A stretch of 64,000 bases of DNA from Oegoconia quadripuncta (GCA_949316235.1 OX438741.1:18787124-18851123); one strand, 5' to 3'. Positions 43,667 through 54,369 are shown, counted from the stretch's first letter. Notes: generated from the sequence alone by a model not told the origin. Numbers and translations: made by a program.

Positions 43667-44038
43667 TTAATCGACTAAATAACCTTCGGCTAAATGTTTT
43701 TCGAAGATGTGATGTCGAAGATATGTACAATCGATGATACAGGCTTTCGACGATTTGGCTTTACGGTGAAATGACCCATCTACTAAATAACCTTCGATGG
43801 CATCGTTGAAATGGATTTCGCTAAAGTGTCCTTCGGTAATAAGACTGCAACCCTCGTAGCATGTCATGACAAGGTTTGTTGCGCGCGACGCGACGTGAGA
43901 GTGGGATAGTTGAATATTTCGTCCAAGCGAATGAGCAGGACGAATATCATCTCGCGCGAGATAAACATTTATCTCGCCTCTCATGGTTCTAGTGCTGGTC
44001 GTAACCTCTAAATTGTCGTTGTGTCGTCGACTGTACAA
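43667..44038 (-). CDS. Unidentified 123-codon ORF with internal repeat
   Basis: The frame includes YLARDDIRPAHSLGRNIQLS, HVASRATNLVMTCYEGCSLI and EGYLVDGSFHRKAKSSKACI. EGYLVD occurs twice because CTAAATAACCTTCG repeats ~110 bp apart. I recognise no domain; a non-coding repetitive element with a chance frame is at least as likely as a gene. GC content is higher than its surroundings. Confidence 0.25.
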   Translation of the reverse strand: MYSRRHNDNLEVTTSTRTMRGEINVYLARDDIRPAHSLGRNIQLSHSHVASRATNLVMTCYEGCSLITEGHFSEIHFNDAIEGYLVDGSFHRKAKSSKACIIDCTYLRHHIFEKHLAEGYLVD

Positions 44039-44049
44039 GTCATTTAGAT

Positions 44050-44610
44050 ATTATAATGGCGTAACAAACGTAGCATAGCAAATTATCAACCCTGCTGCTA
44101 TTTGTACGTTAACAATACAATTGGTATCAAACTGATGCGAGAAGTGCAGATTGTAAACGGCGTGAAATGAAAAATGCAAAATTCACTTTTTGATTCTTAT
44201 AAGAAAGAGTATGGTGCAGGCAGTTTGTGTTTGTTTAATATGAAGAACTCAGAGAACTCAGTTATCTCAGTAGCTTCGAGTTAAGGTATCAGTAGTGTAG
44301 CGGATGGTGTTGCCATTGCAAAAGTGTTCTAGTTGAAAAAATGTCATCCAAAGCTCGGTTCCAAATCCGAAACTATACTCTATAATTTCCTCATAACCTT
44401 TCAAGATGCAGATCAGAAAATTGCACTTTATTGCAATCAGTGCAGTAAAATTATATGGGAATCAATTTTTGTATATTTCAAGTATTCGACGAACGAAACC
44501 AGTTCAAAAAGTTTGATTAGATATCTTCTAAGCACTCGTCTAAATGCATTCAAATTAAGCACCCTGGTCAAATTTAAAAATATACATAAGAAATTGTGGC
44601 GGATTTCTTT
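44050..44610. other. Unassigned, weak 110-codon ORF
   Basis: The frame at 44333 contains KIALYCNQCSKIIW, a single CxxC pair, too little to call a zinc finger. It runs into the LINE poly-T, so its end is not real. Confidence 0.3.
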
Positions 44611-44612
44611 TG

Positions 44613-45150
44613 TTTTTTTTTTTTTTTTTTTGAGAGGGCGGCAAACGAGCATGCGGGTCACCTGATGGAAAGCAATCACCGCCGCCCATGGACACCCGCA
44701 ACACCAAAAGGGTCACAGATGCGTTGCCGGCCTTTGAGGAAGGTGTAGGCTCGTTTCTTGAAGGTTCCAATGTCGTACTCGTTCGGGAATACCGCTGCCG
44801 GAAGTCCGTTCCACAGGGTGGTTGTACGTGGTAAGAAATTTCCTGAGAAACGTACAGTGGTAGACTTCCACTCATCCAGGTGATGTGGATGGAAATTTAA
44901 TTTTCGGCGAGAAGTGTATCGGTTAAATTGAGCAGCGGGTATTAGCTCGAACAGTTCTTCAGAACACTCCCCATGAAATATGCGATAGAGAATGCAGAGG
45001 GACGCGACGTCTCTTCGCAACGCCAGGGGATCCAGTCGGTCAGTGAGACTCTCTTGGCCGACAATTCGGACTGCGCGACGTTGAACGCGGTCAAAAGGAA
45101 GAAGCTGGTACTGAGGTGCCCCAGCCCACAGGTGAGAAACAGAAGTTTCG
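44613..45150 (-). mobile_element. LINE-J C-terminal ORF and 3' end
   Basis: Open on the minus strand: [80 protein letters not shown] and [20 protein letters not shown] to AGVHGRR. Then CACCTGATGGAAAGC on the + strand side and poly(A). It is the longest copy of this family here, in one frame for ~160 codons, 5' truncated. Confidence 0.85.
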
Positions 45151-45380
45151 ATAGTTTCTGGTATTAGGTAGGTACTGACTACGGAATCACCAGGGCATGA
45201 ATTCTTCTAGTACCTACTTGACTGTCTATTTTTATTTAATATTATAAGTTTAACATTATAGTATTATAAGAGACATCACGTAGGACAAAAATCCCTAAAT
45301 AAATTAAAGATAAAAAAAAGTGTGTAAATATTTAATGTAAATAAATATAAAGCGCTTAGTCGATGTCACTGGTGACCCGA

Positions 45381-45775
45381 GAGCAGAGGGTGGAGTGTGA
45401 GTTTTGTTTCGACTTAACTTTACTACCGCGTTCACGTTTACGTGACGATTTGTATGGAGAAATGTGCAGCGCCTCTAGCGGATAGGTTGCAAAACGATTT
45501 TTATCTCTGTAAAAAATTATGTCGATTCAGATGTTTTTTTTTCTGATTTTGAAAGGTTGTCTGGTAGAAATCGCTTAATAGCGATAAGACCGCCTGGTTG
45601 TACAATTATATTTTTTTTGAAGCTATATTTAAGAAGTGTATTGTAGAATTTTGTGCAATAAAGTGTACTTGATTGATTGATTGATTGACTTTTTTCATAG
45701 GGACTTTTTTCGTAAACGCGAACGCGATGGTAAAGTTAAAAACGAGACAAAACTCACACTTCGCACACTGGCTGT
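45381..45775. mobile_element. MITE-M3 split by a LINE 3' end
   Basis: The first half 45381-45502 (AGAGGGCGGAGTGTGAGTTT) and second half 45690-45775 (ACAAAACTCACACTTCGCAC) form the family seen at 51785-51965. The inverted termini match over ~45 bp (GAGTGTGAGTTTTGTTTCGA). Confidence 0.75.
45503..45689 (+). mobile_element. LINE 3' UTR with hairpin and (GATT)n tail, inside MITE-M3
   Basis: GGTTGTCTGGTAGAAATCGC, hairpin ATCGCTTAATAGCGAT, TGCAATAAAGTGTACTTGAT and GATTGATTGATTGA. Same 3' UTR class as 42.77-42.87 kb. Confidence 0.7.
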
Positions 45776-45776
45776 T

Positions 45777-45810
<34 letters not shown>

Positions 45811-46020
45811 GGGGAAACGCTCATGCGTCCCCGCCCCCCACATGGGATGAAGGGCGGGGTGTGTCGGACTCCGGCATTTTTTTCTTTGTTATGCACAACG
45901 GGTTAGACGTCCGTCGCCTAACTTAACGGTCCCCACGCGTGAAGGCGCGCCAAATGTCCCGGCGCGCCTCCAAAAGCTGGCCAGAAGGCTACCTCGCCTT
46001 CCTGAGATGGGTCTGTTCCT
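45772..46020 (-). mobile_element. GC-rich LINE 3' end, possible 8-bp target duplication
   Basis: CTGTTCCT at 45772-45779 and 46013-46020 flank poly-T plus a GC-rich body (CGCGTGAAGGCGCGCC). On the minus strand it ends CGGRGRMSVSPCKKKK, like the 14.1 kb element's GRMRKRISPRKKKK. It lies at the end of MITE-M3. Confidence 0.6.
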
Positions 46021-46367
46021 CGCTCTTAGGGCTTAAGTATCCAGCGAAGAAACGCTGCTAGCGTTTTGGGTACCTTACCATGCGGTCCCAATTTTTTACA
46101 ATTTGTTTTAGTTCATATTTTAATTCCTAAATCTCTTTATTTATTGCTGTTTTTAAATAAATCCACATGCAAATAAATACATCTACTTTCTCATTATTCC
46201 TCGTACCTCGTCCGTATTCCAAATGGTTCGATAATCAAATTTCGATTCGATATCGAAAAGTTTCAAATTTCGAATTTGTTCCGTGTACTCATCTTTGTTC
46301 AGTGATCGCATTCTAAATTTGTAACTTTCTGATGCAGTCTTAAAAATAAATATACTTGGACATATAC

Positions 46368-46443
46368 AGACAGCGCCATCTAGTTCCACACTAAGCAACT
46401 AGGCTTGTGTTGTGGATACCAGATGGTTGATACACTACACAAC
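46368..46443 (-). mobile_element. SINE-B 3' fragment
   Basis: CAGCGCCATCTAGTTCCACA and GGATACCAGATGGTTGATAC. Confidence 0.6.
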
Positions 46444-46484
46444 AAGTCTTAAGCATTTTCTAACCACACACATTACCGCATTTT

Positions 46485-46790
46485 AACCGCCTCCGTGGCT
46501 CAATGTAAACAACATTGGGTTTACGATTCGGAGGTCCCGGGTTCGATCCCCAGCTGGGTACATGTTTAAGTACTCAGTTTGGTTGGTGGTAGGGCATTTT
46601 AAATGTCCGCCTGGCCAGCTACCACCATCTTATCTAAATCTGCCGCCAAGCAGCAATGTTAATAGCATTGTTGTGTTCCGGTTGTCAGAGATAAGATAGC
46701 CAGTCCCCCAAATGTGTTGGGGTTTCCGGGTCAGTACGCTTCCACCTTCGACCTCATCTTCACTTTACATCAGATGTAATTGAGGTCAAA
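46485..46790 (+). mobile_element. SINE-A, full length
   Basis: ACCGCCTCCGTGGCTCAATG, GGTTCGATCCCCAGCTGGGT, and end TAATTGAGGTCAAAAAAATA. Confidence 0.85.
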
Positions 46791-47247
46791 AAAATAAAAT
46801 TAAAATTATACTTATGTAACCTTGCCGGTACAGTGTAAACTTATGTGGAGATTAAATTAATAAATATTGTATTGCATTCCATTGTGCATTGCATTGTATT
46901 GTGTTTCGCTCCAGATAGCCCAATCATTTGAATAGGCATCTTATCTAAATCTGCCGCCAAGCAGCAATGTTAATAGCATTGTTGTGTTCCGGTTGTCAGA
47001 GATAAGATAGCCAGTCCCCCAAATGTGTTGGGGTTTCCGGGTCAGTACGCTTCTACCTTCGACCTCATCTTCACTTTACATCAGATGTAATTGAGGTCAA
47101 AAAAATAAAATAAAAATTATACTTATGTAACCTTGCCGGTACAGTGTAAACTTATGTGGAGAATAAATTAATAAATATTGTATTGCATTCCATTGTGCAT
47201 TGCATTGTATTGTGTTTCGCTCCAGATAGCCCAATCATTTGAATAGG
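46626..47247 (+). repeat. 311-bp tandem duplication, ~1% diverged
   Basis: Unit 1 46626-46936 and unit 2 46937-47247 differ at about three positions (CTTCCACC/CTTCTACC, AAATTAAAA/AAATAAAAA, GAGATTAAA/GAGAATAAA). Each has the 3' part of SINE-A plus ~140 bp of flank (TTGCCGGTACAGTGTAAACT). It is very recent. Confidence 0.9.
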
Positions 47248-47258
47248 CATCGAAAGTT

Positions 47259-47633
47259 GTGTTAGATTATTATAAAACACTTTATACTGAAAAACTATAT
47301 TTTCCCAAACCAATTGTTTCATTGCATGGGATCCGCCTTCACAGAAGCAAGATTCGATTTCGTAGACGCAGACAAAAAAAAAACAGCCGTATCATTATAC
47401 AAAACTCAACAAACTCGACCAAAATGGTGGTAGGTCCTCCATCATTTTCATTGTATGGGATCCACGTTCATAGAAGCAAGATTCGATTTCGTAGACTCAG
47501 ACAAAAAAAAAACAACCGTATCTTAATACAAAAGTCAACAAACTCGACCAAAATGATGGAGGACCTAACTTCTTGTGATTTTTTAAAGTTGGCGCCATAT
47601 TCAAAGTTGTTATCATGTATATGGATAGGTTGA
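47259..47633 (+). CDS. ORF of two in-frame 43-residue repeats, unidentified
   Basis: The 124-codon frame holds unit 1 (47316-47444) and unit 2 (47445-47573), exactly 129 bp each. Both encode a basic core RSKIRFRR.RQKKN.RI.IQ and STNSTKM. The pattern could be a tandemly duplicated non-coding segment whose period happens to be divisible by three. No homologous family is known to me. Expression is unproven. Confidence 0.3.
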   Translation: MLDYYKTLYTEKLYFPKPIVSLHGIRLHRSKIRFRRRRQKKNSRIIIQNSTNSTKMVVGPPSFSLYGIHVHRSKIRFRRLRQKKNNRILIQKSTNSTKMMEDLTSCDFLKLAPYSKLLSCIWIG

Positions 47634-47849
47634 ACATGTTTGTCATCCATTCATCCTCAGCCATTTAGCCCAATGCAAGATGCTTGCAACCTCTAGTTTT
47701 ATTACAGGCAGTTTTCCTTTACCAAAAAAAATATTCAAGGATAATTCCTTATTTGCAAAGAAGATAATGGAAGTGTACTCAGCGCTCTTATTAATATATA
47801 GTTTTATCTACTCTCGGAATTGTTTTTGGGTTTCAGAGGCTTTATTCTG

Positions 47850-48110
47850 TGCAGTGGCCCTCATTGGATAGATTAAGATTTCTTTTTAAATACAGAATAA
47901 ATCAAAAATATGACTTTGACCTGCACTCACTAAGCCTAAAAGCTAATAATAAATAATATGTAAATATCTTTAGTTACGGTTAATTTCGAGAATTTCAAAT
48001 TATTAATAAAAGCGGCCTCTTCATATACAATTGTGAATTCTAAAAAATAACCTCTATCAAAGCTATTTAGGAATTATTATCCGGACCCGGACAGGATAAA
48101 CCCTCTTAAT
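47850..48110. mobile_element. FB1 foldback, partial
   Basis: CAGTGGCCCTCATTGGATAG, TTGACCTGCACTCACTAAGC, then GTGAATTCTAAAAAATAACC; the right arm is shortened to ATAAACCCTCTTAATTG. Confidence 0.6.
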
Positions 48111-48499
48111 TGACATTTCAAATATCATCAACTACATTGGGGGCGTCTAAAATGGCGATCTATTTTCTAAAATTGAAAATTAAAACGATTTCAAATACGC
48201 AGAACAAATCTCGGATTTCTCGCAACTCGTATGTATACATTATTTAATGAAGTAATTGGTATTTATTACCACGGTTTTTTTACTCGAACGGTACAGGATA
48301 AAATATCTATTTGTTCGTATAAGAACACATAACAATTTTTTGTATTTGCTACGTTAGCAAAACTATTCAATATGGCCGTGTTATAGTAGTGAAACAATAT
48401 TAGACCACTAGGAAATGGCTCATTAAGCGGCATCATCATAGTTGTATAAATCACTCCCACTATCAATTCAAACACAAAACTTGGACGAAAAAAAAACTT

Positions 48500-48725
48500 A
48501 CCTCATCCGCAAACAAAACAACACAAACGCATAAAATAGTGACACTATCAATTCTTTACCTTGACTTTAGACATGATGGTTAGAATTACATTGGTACTTC
48601 ATGGACAGAAACAATTGGGACGTTCGTTCACCGAGACCAATCTGTGTTCACAGGATGTGTACTCGCGACGCGGGCGCCCGGCTCGATAGTCGGATTGCAA
48701 CTGACAGGGTCTATTTAACTCATGG
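48500..48725 (-). other. Possible minus-strand first exon
   Basis: On the minus strand, TGTCAGTTGCAATCC holds an arthropod-like initiator. A GC-richer leader follows (GAGCCGGGCGCCCGCGTCGC). Then ATG at about 48575 in a good context (ACCATCATG) reads MSKVK up to AAG|GTAAAG, with a second consensus donor GATGAG|GTAAGT near 48505. No downstream exon was found to the left, so this is a hypothesis only. Confidence 0.3.
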
Positions 48726-49057
48726 GAGTGTAGATAATGTTACTTTTCATTGCGTTTTCACTTCTTAAGGTCACGGTGATAACAGAGTTTGAGCACTTTC
48801 ATTGGTTGCTGCTGTAGGTTGGGAAGCCGAAGGTCACTGTCAAAGAAAGCAATCTATGATTGAATTATAGTTCAGTAAGACTTCAGTAAGGTTCCGTTCT
48901 GTCTGATCTTGACAAAATTTATATGGGACTACAGTAGCGATATAAACTTTCAAACTGGAAAATAATTCTCAAACTTGGTTAACAATTGACCACACGCGAT
49001 ATCGTAACAAACATACGAAAAAGTACAGTAGAATTGAGACCCTGTCCCTTTTTCAAT

Positions 49058-49314
49058 CGCCACCGTGGCTCAATGTATACAACATGGGATTACGAATCGG
49101 AGGTCGCGGGTTTGATCCCCAGCAGGATACATGTTTATTACTCGGTTTGGTTGGTGCTAGGGCATTTTAAACCTCCGCATGGCACCACCATCTTATCTAA
49201 ATTTGGCGGCAAAACAGCAATGTTAATAGCATTGTTGTGTTCCGGTTGTCAGAGAGCCAGTCCCCCAAATAAGATGGGGTTTCGGGATCAGTACGCTTCA
49301 ACCTTCGGCCTCAT
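49058..49314 (+). mobile_element. SINE-A, diverged
   Basis: GCCACCGTGGCTCAATGTAT, GGTTTGATCCCCAGCAGGAT (box B with one mismatch) and CAACCTTCGGCCTCATT. Confidence 0.75.
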
Positions 49315-49469
49315 TAACAAGTGTCAAAGTGGCAAAACAACCTACTTTCAATCAATCAAGTATTGTATCTAATTGCAGACTAATAAAGAGGCGAGTTTAA
49401 AGTTATGTAGGTATATTTATGGAATAGTATCAAAACGGTGGAAGTGATTTGGAAACGGTATTTTCGATT

Positions 49470-49588
49470 TTTTTTATGTATATCGGTTTGGTACTTGACC
49501 TGATGTTAAGTGAAGATGAGGTCGAAGGTGGAAGCGTACTGACCCGGAAACCCGAACGCATTTGGGAGACTGGCTATCTTATCTTTGC
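49470..49588 (-). mobile_element. SINE-A, 3' fragment
   Basis: GGTTTGGTACTTGACCTGAT and GACCCGGAAACCCGAACGCA. Confidence 0.65.
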
Positions 49589-49979
49589 GGTTGCAAAGTG
49601 TTTCTTGTCCATGATTAAAAGAAATTATATAAAGCCGTTTCGAAGATATTTAAACTTTAAACTCCCGACGAAAAACAAAGGGTATTATTGTGTTTTATAG
49701 CGTTGGGTGTATGTGTGGTCAGTCTTTCTCCACTGATATGCAACTCAGCTGTAGTATAACTCAACCGTGGCATTTTTGACGGATGGGGATATAACATGGA
49801 GACTGAAAACCAACGCTACTCGAGATCATGTTCTCAATTAAGCAAATGCTGAGTCACTTCCTTTTGCCTGTTAACAATACCTAATTCTACATGATATTGT
49901 ATAATCTGTAACCAAAGAAACCGATTTAGTGTACCTACATCTTTATTAACTTTAACTGGATACGCGTTTGACCTACCTA

Positions 49980-50176
49980 CCTTACGGACTTCCGGCAGCA
50001 GCATTCCCGAACGAGTACGACATTGGAACCTTCAAGAAACGAGCCTACACCTTCCTCAAAGGCCGGCAACGCATCTGTGACCCTTTTGGTGTTGCGGGTG
50101 TCCATGGGCGGCGGTGATTGCTTTCCATCAGGTGACCCGCATGCTCGTTTGCCGCCCTCTCATAATAAAAAAAAAA
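49980..50176 (+). mobile_element. LINE-J 3' end
   Basis: GGACTTCCGGCAGCAGCATT, AACGAGCCTACACCTTCCTC, GCCGCCCTCTCATAATAAAA then A-tract. The coding tail reads [20 protein letters not shown]. Confidence 0.8.
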
Positions 50177-50189
50177 ACGTATGGATATC

Positions 50190-50295
50190 GTGTGGGGTGT
50201 CGTTGGTTAGTCCAAATGCTAAGGATCCTTCATCGTGCTGTGGAAAGAGCTATGCTTGGAGTTAATCTAAAAGACAGGATCCGAATTGTCGAGGA
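50190..50295 (+). mobile_element. RTE-type LINE fragment
   Basis: It encodes MLRILHRAVERAMLGVNLKD RIRIVED. The family motif is LRxxQRAMERAMLGVSLRDRIR. Short. Confidence 0.55.
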
Positions 50296-50522
50296 CAGGC
50301 TTAAACCAGTGCTGAGCGATTTATGTCACTCAGTGTTTACTGAGATTGTCCCCCACACACGCACTCATTGTAGTACCTAGTTAGTCATAGAGCTGTGTTG
50401 GTGGACCAATCTTGAGATTGGGATCGCGTCTCGGTTTCAATACCATATATTTTTTGATACTGTTTTAATATGCAACAGATTCTCAAGCGTCAGCTTATTG
50501 CCATCTCAATCTCGAGAGCGGT

Positions 50523-50836
50523 TTTTTTTATGCACAACGGGATGGTACTTGACCTCAATCACACCTGATGTTAAGTGAAGATGAGGTCGAAGGTGGAAGC
50601 GTACTGACCCGGATCTCCCAACACATTTGGGGGGACTGGCTATCTTATCTCTGACAACCGGAACACAACAATGCTATTAAGATTTAGATAAGATGGTAGT
50701 AGCTAGCCAGGCGGACATTTTAAAATGCCCTACCACCAACCAAACCGAGTACTTAAACATGTACCCCGCTGGGGATCAAACCCGCGACCTCCGAATCGTA
50801 AACTCAATGTTGTTTATATTTAGCCACGGAGGCGGT
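50523..50836 (-). mobile_element. SINE-A, full length with small deletion
   Basis: TTTATGCACAACGGGATGGT to AGCCACGGAGGCGGTT. The CATTGCTGCTTGGCGGCA segment is deleted at about 50680. Confidence 0.8.
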
Positions 50837-50992
50837 TTGTTGGATATGGGCATTAGTCACCTCTGTTTTGGTTTCTTGTATGTTGTTGTGTGTTTTTTTT
50901 TCGGTGTGTGGAAATAAATGGTTTAAATGGTAAATAATGATTTAAATGGATGCCAAAGTACCAAGGTCGTAGAATACGTAGAGAACTCTTTG

Positions 50993-51230
50993 GACGACCG
51001 GATGGTGTAGTGAACCTGTCAGCGAAACCAACGCTTGCGGGTTCGAATCCCAGGAGGGGTAAATGTTTGTGTGATGAATACGAACATTTATTCCCGAGTC
51101 ATGGATGTTTATATAAATATTTATCTATGTTTATCATTATCTAGTATCCATAGCACAGGCTTTACTTAGTTTGGGACTAGATGATTGGTGTAAGTGTCCG
51201 AAATATATTTATTTATTTATTATTATTTAT
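50993..51230 (+). mobile_element. SINE-B2, near full length
   Basis: GACGACCGGATGGTGTAGTG, GGTTCGAATCC, GGGACTAGATGATTGGTGTA. The GATAGTGAC part of the head is deleted. Confidence 0.8.
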
Positions 51231-51292
51231 ACAATAGACATTTTCAGTCTCATCGTAGATTCAAAGTCGCAACAACCCCAAAATGTTAAGAG

Positions 51293-51531
51293 TCAGCGCC
51301 ATCTAGTTCCACCCTAAGCAATTAAGCTTGTATTATGGATACCAGATGGTTGATAAACTACACAAATACATTTTTTTTTGTAAATAAATACATAAATAAA
51401 TGAAAAACATCCATTACCCGGGAACACATGTATGTATTCATCATACAAGCATATGCCCCTAGCGGGATTCGAACACGCGACCTTTTGGTATAGCAATCAG
51501 AAATTTTAACCACTACACCAAACCGGTCGTC
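51293..51531 (-). mobile_element. SINE-B, full length
   Basis: GTCAGCGCCATCTAGTTCCA to CACTACACCAAACCGGTCGTC. It lies next to the B2 copy in opposite orientation. Confidence 0.8.
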
Positions 51532-51784
51532 GATAGGAGTTTCTTGTTTAGCATCTATCATCAAATTCAAGTCTACCGCTAAGCAGAATGTTGACAGCAT
51601 TTGTTTGGGATCAAATAACCAGCAATCTAAGTGAAAATGATAGATTTATGAATTGTGGAATCATCACCAAACAAGACAAATTCAATTTTAAAATTAGAAA
51701 AAAAAAAAAAAAAAAAAAGTTGACATTTTCTTCATACGTCTACGTAGAAGTAAAAAATTATATTGGTCAGTTTGTTAATGTCAA

Positions 51785-51965
51785 CGTACAGAGGGCGGAG
51801 TGTGAGTTTTGTTTCGACTTAATTTTACTACCGCGTTCACGTTTCCGTGACGAGTTGTATGAAGAAATGTGCAGCATCTTTAGCGGATAGTTTGCAAAAC
51901 GATTTTTTTCATAGGGACTTTTTGCGTTAAGTTAAAAGCGATACAATACTCGCACTTCGCACACA
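51785..51965. mobile_element. MITE-M3
   Basis: CAGAGGGCGGAGTGTGAGTT, CGCGTTCACGTTTCCGTGAC, TTTGCAAAACGATTTTTTTC and CTCGCACTTCGCACACA. An uninterrupted reference copy. Confidence 0.7.
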
Positions 51966-51969
51966 GAAT

Positions 51970-52600
51970 TGCAATGACCAGATTCCTTCACGACTGAAAC
52001 AGTATATCAAACATATCAATGCATTATAAAAACTAAGTCATTTACACATTCCTTTTGCTTCTATCATAATAATAATGTATCTCGTATAGGTAGGTACCTA
52101 GTTTGTGACAAGACCTAAATCTAAACGGATTTAATCTCTCGTCAACAACAGTATCATCTCTATCTTACTTATGATTGCAGGAAGTGTTAAGAACGAGATA
52201 GGTATAGTTTTAACGATAAATTTAACATGATCAAAGACTACATATATACTTATAAGAAGGAAGAAACGAGGTGTAAACGCTAAGATACTTGTTTGTTGAG
52301 TAAATATTTAATAGCACGCATTGCGGTAACGTTGCTAACTCAATAGTAATAAATAGGACAGATAACATATTGATGAAGATAAAAATAGATGGCAAACTTG
52401 ATTTGCCTTGCCACGTTGTTGTTGTTGATACCTGTTGTTAACATGGTTTATTCATTTTAAACATTGCCATTCATATGGATGCTTGCTTAGACCATAACGC
52501 GGAACAACTTCCACTATTGAGTCAACTCTGAAATTGGGGGAAAAATCAATTGATCCATAGATAAATTGAAAACTTAGAAAACCCCCGAGAATATAAATTC
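51970..52600. other. No recognisable feature
   Basis: AT-rich, no ORFs or repeats seen elsewhere. Confidence 0.4.
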
Positions 52601-52604
52601 AAAT

Positions 52605-53240
52605 TCAAAGTCAAAAATGCTTTATTTTGTAGGTACACAGAGTACACTTAAAATAGTCAATTTTACATTTTTTAAGCTACTGCTTGTTCAAAATGCAAAT
52701 TTCCCCCGAGAAGAACATAGAAGAAACTCGAAGGGTTCGAAGGGAAATCAGGCTTTGATTTTACATAAATGTTTTTGTATTACAAAAAGGTTTTTATATT
52801 TCATTATTAATTGTGAAATAGCCTGCATGCGAACGATCTGATTATGTCCAGGGATGATAATCATCTAAATAGTCTGATATTTTATAATTTTCAGTTATAT
52901 AGTATCTTTAAATTTAATGAGAGGAAGATTTTGTACATCAACTGGAACCTTATTGAAAAAGCGTATACATAACCTTTTGAATGAATTACTGACTTTGCGG
53001 AGGCGACTTATGTGACCTGCAAGTTTATCTTTATCTTTAGTATTGACATCATGTTTATCACTATTTTTCCTAAATGATGCTAATTTTTTTTTACATACAT
53101 TAGATTTTCAAAAATGTACTGTGACGAAAAGATTAGAATATCTCAATTGATAAATTGCGTGAACGGCTCGTTTTTGTAAAACAAAGATTGTATTTACATT
53201 CGCCGCATTTCCCCACAGCAAGATACCGTAAGAGATCCAG
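52605..53240 (-). mobile_element. CR1-like LINE 3' end, long copy
   Basis: 3' UTR words (rc of TACAAAATAAAGCATTTTTG) at 52610, then coding tail including NKVP and FVLQKRAVHAIYQLR at 53180. The minus frame at 53108-53302 reads WISYGILLWGNAANVNTIFV LQKRAVHAIYQLRYS, the canonical W-x-x-Y-G-I-x-x-W-G segment of this family. Confidence 0.75.
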
Positions 53241-53264
53241 CTGTGGAAATAACAAAAAAGTTTT

Positions 53265-53410
53265 ATTTCGTAAGTTATAAGAATAATATTTGAAATCGTC
53301 ATGACATACAGTTATCGCTCATTCATAAGGCAAACTTCCCAGAGAAGAACGAGCAAGAAACTAAGGGGTTGCTCTTTTTAAATAAGTATTTTTACAATTT
53401 ATGATTCGAA
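53265..53410 (-). mobile_element. Second LINE 3' UTR fragment
   Basis: TTTTATTTCGTAAGTTATAA, GTCATGACATACAGTTATCG CTCATTC and AAGAACGAGCAAGAAACT match the rc of 54560-54690. Confidence 0.6.
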
Positions 53411-53547
53411 AAAGAAAATAATAGACTGGATATCGCCGAGAAGTTCATGTCCAATCAGAAATTTTATAATAGCCTTTGGAACATATAGCTTCCGTTTAAT
53501 GGTACTTTTATATTTATAAGGCAAATTTCGTATTATTTGTTAATTTT

Positions 53548-53805
53548 GTTAAGTGAAGTTGAGGCCGAAGATGGAAGCGTACTGACCCGCAAACCTCATC
53601 TTATTTGGGGGACTGCCTTTCCTGTCTCTGATAAGCGGAACACAACAATGCTAGTAACATCGCTTTTTGGCGGCAGACTTAGATAAGATGGTGGTAGCTA
53701 GCCAGGCGGACATTGAAAATGCCCTAGCACCAACCAAACCCCGCTGGCGATCGAACCCGTGACCGCCGATTCGTAAATGTTGTTTACAGTGAGCCACGGT
53801 GGCAC
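53548..53805 (-). mobile_element. SINE-A, diverged
   Basis: TGTTAAGTGAAGTTGAGGCC, GCGGAACACAACAATGCTAG and GTGAGCCACGGTGGCA. Confidence 0.75.
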
Positions 53806-54210
53806 TTTATAATAATAATCTCATAATTCTTTGCGGTAGCTTATCTTGTTTGAGACAGCGTCAATTAACTTTCTTACACCTTTGTGGTTAAAGCCTGGGT
53901 GTGAGAATTGCACTTAGGTATATTTACTTTCTTAGAGTAAAACTCGCCCGCGTGACAGCTTTCAGATTTTCAAATACACATAGTAAATTCTTTGACTCGG
54001 TTATGTGAGAAAACCATTGTAATTGTGTGACGTTTGTAAGCTTGGATTTATAATACAGAATTCTCTCAGAATTTTTAAGCTAAGGAGGTAATGGGCAGAC
54101 CACTACAAGGCGTTGATTTTAGAGCAAAGAACCAACGCAGAGCTACTCTTGCTCAGACGTGGAACCCTGGTACTAGTGACGGGGTATAGTATGCGTTTAT
54201 AAGCAAACCG

Positions 54211-54364
54211 TCTTATTCATAAAAAATTACAAACGCTTTATAAGCCTGTTTTAGTTATACTGTGTTTTGTCTCTGTCGTTCATTACGTAATGAAAGAAAG
54301 TGACAAAACATACTTTAACTAAAACAGGCTTATAAAGCGTTTGTATTTTTTTATGAACAAGAGG
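54211..54364. mobile_element. MITE-M2, ~65-bp inverted arms
   Basis: TTATTCATAAAAAATTACAA ACGCTTTATAAGCCTG faces CAGGCTTATAAAGCGTTTGT. The centre is CATTACGTAATG. Confidence 0.75.
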
Positions 54365-54369
54365 GTAAG

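Noticed and set aside
44333..44665. Zinc-finger (BED-like) protein from the CNQC motif
   Set aside because: Only one CxxC pair, no His ligands, and the frame ends in a LINE poly-T.
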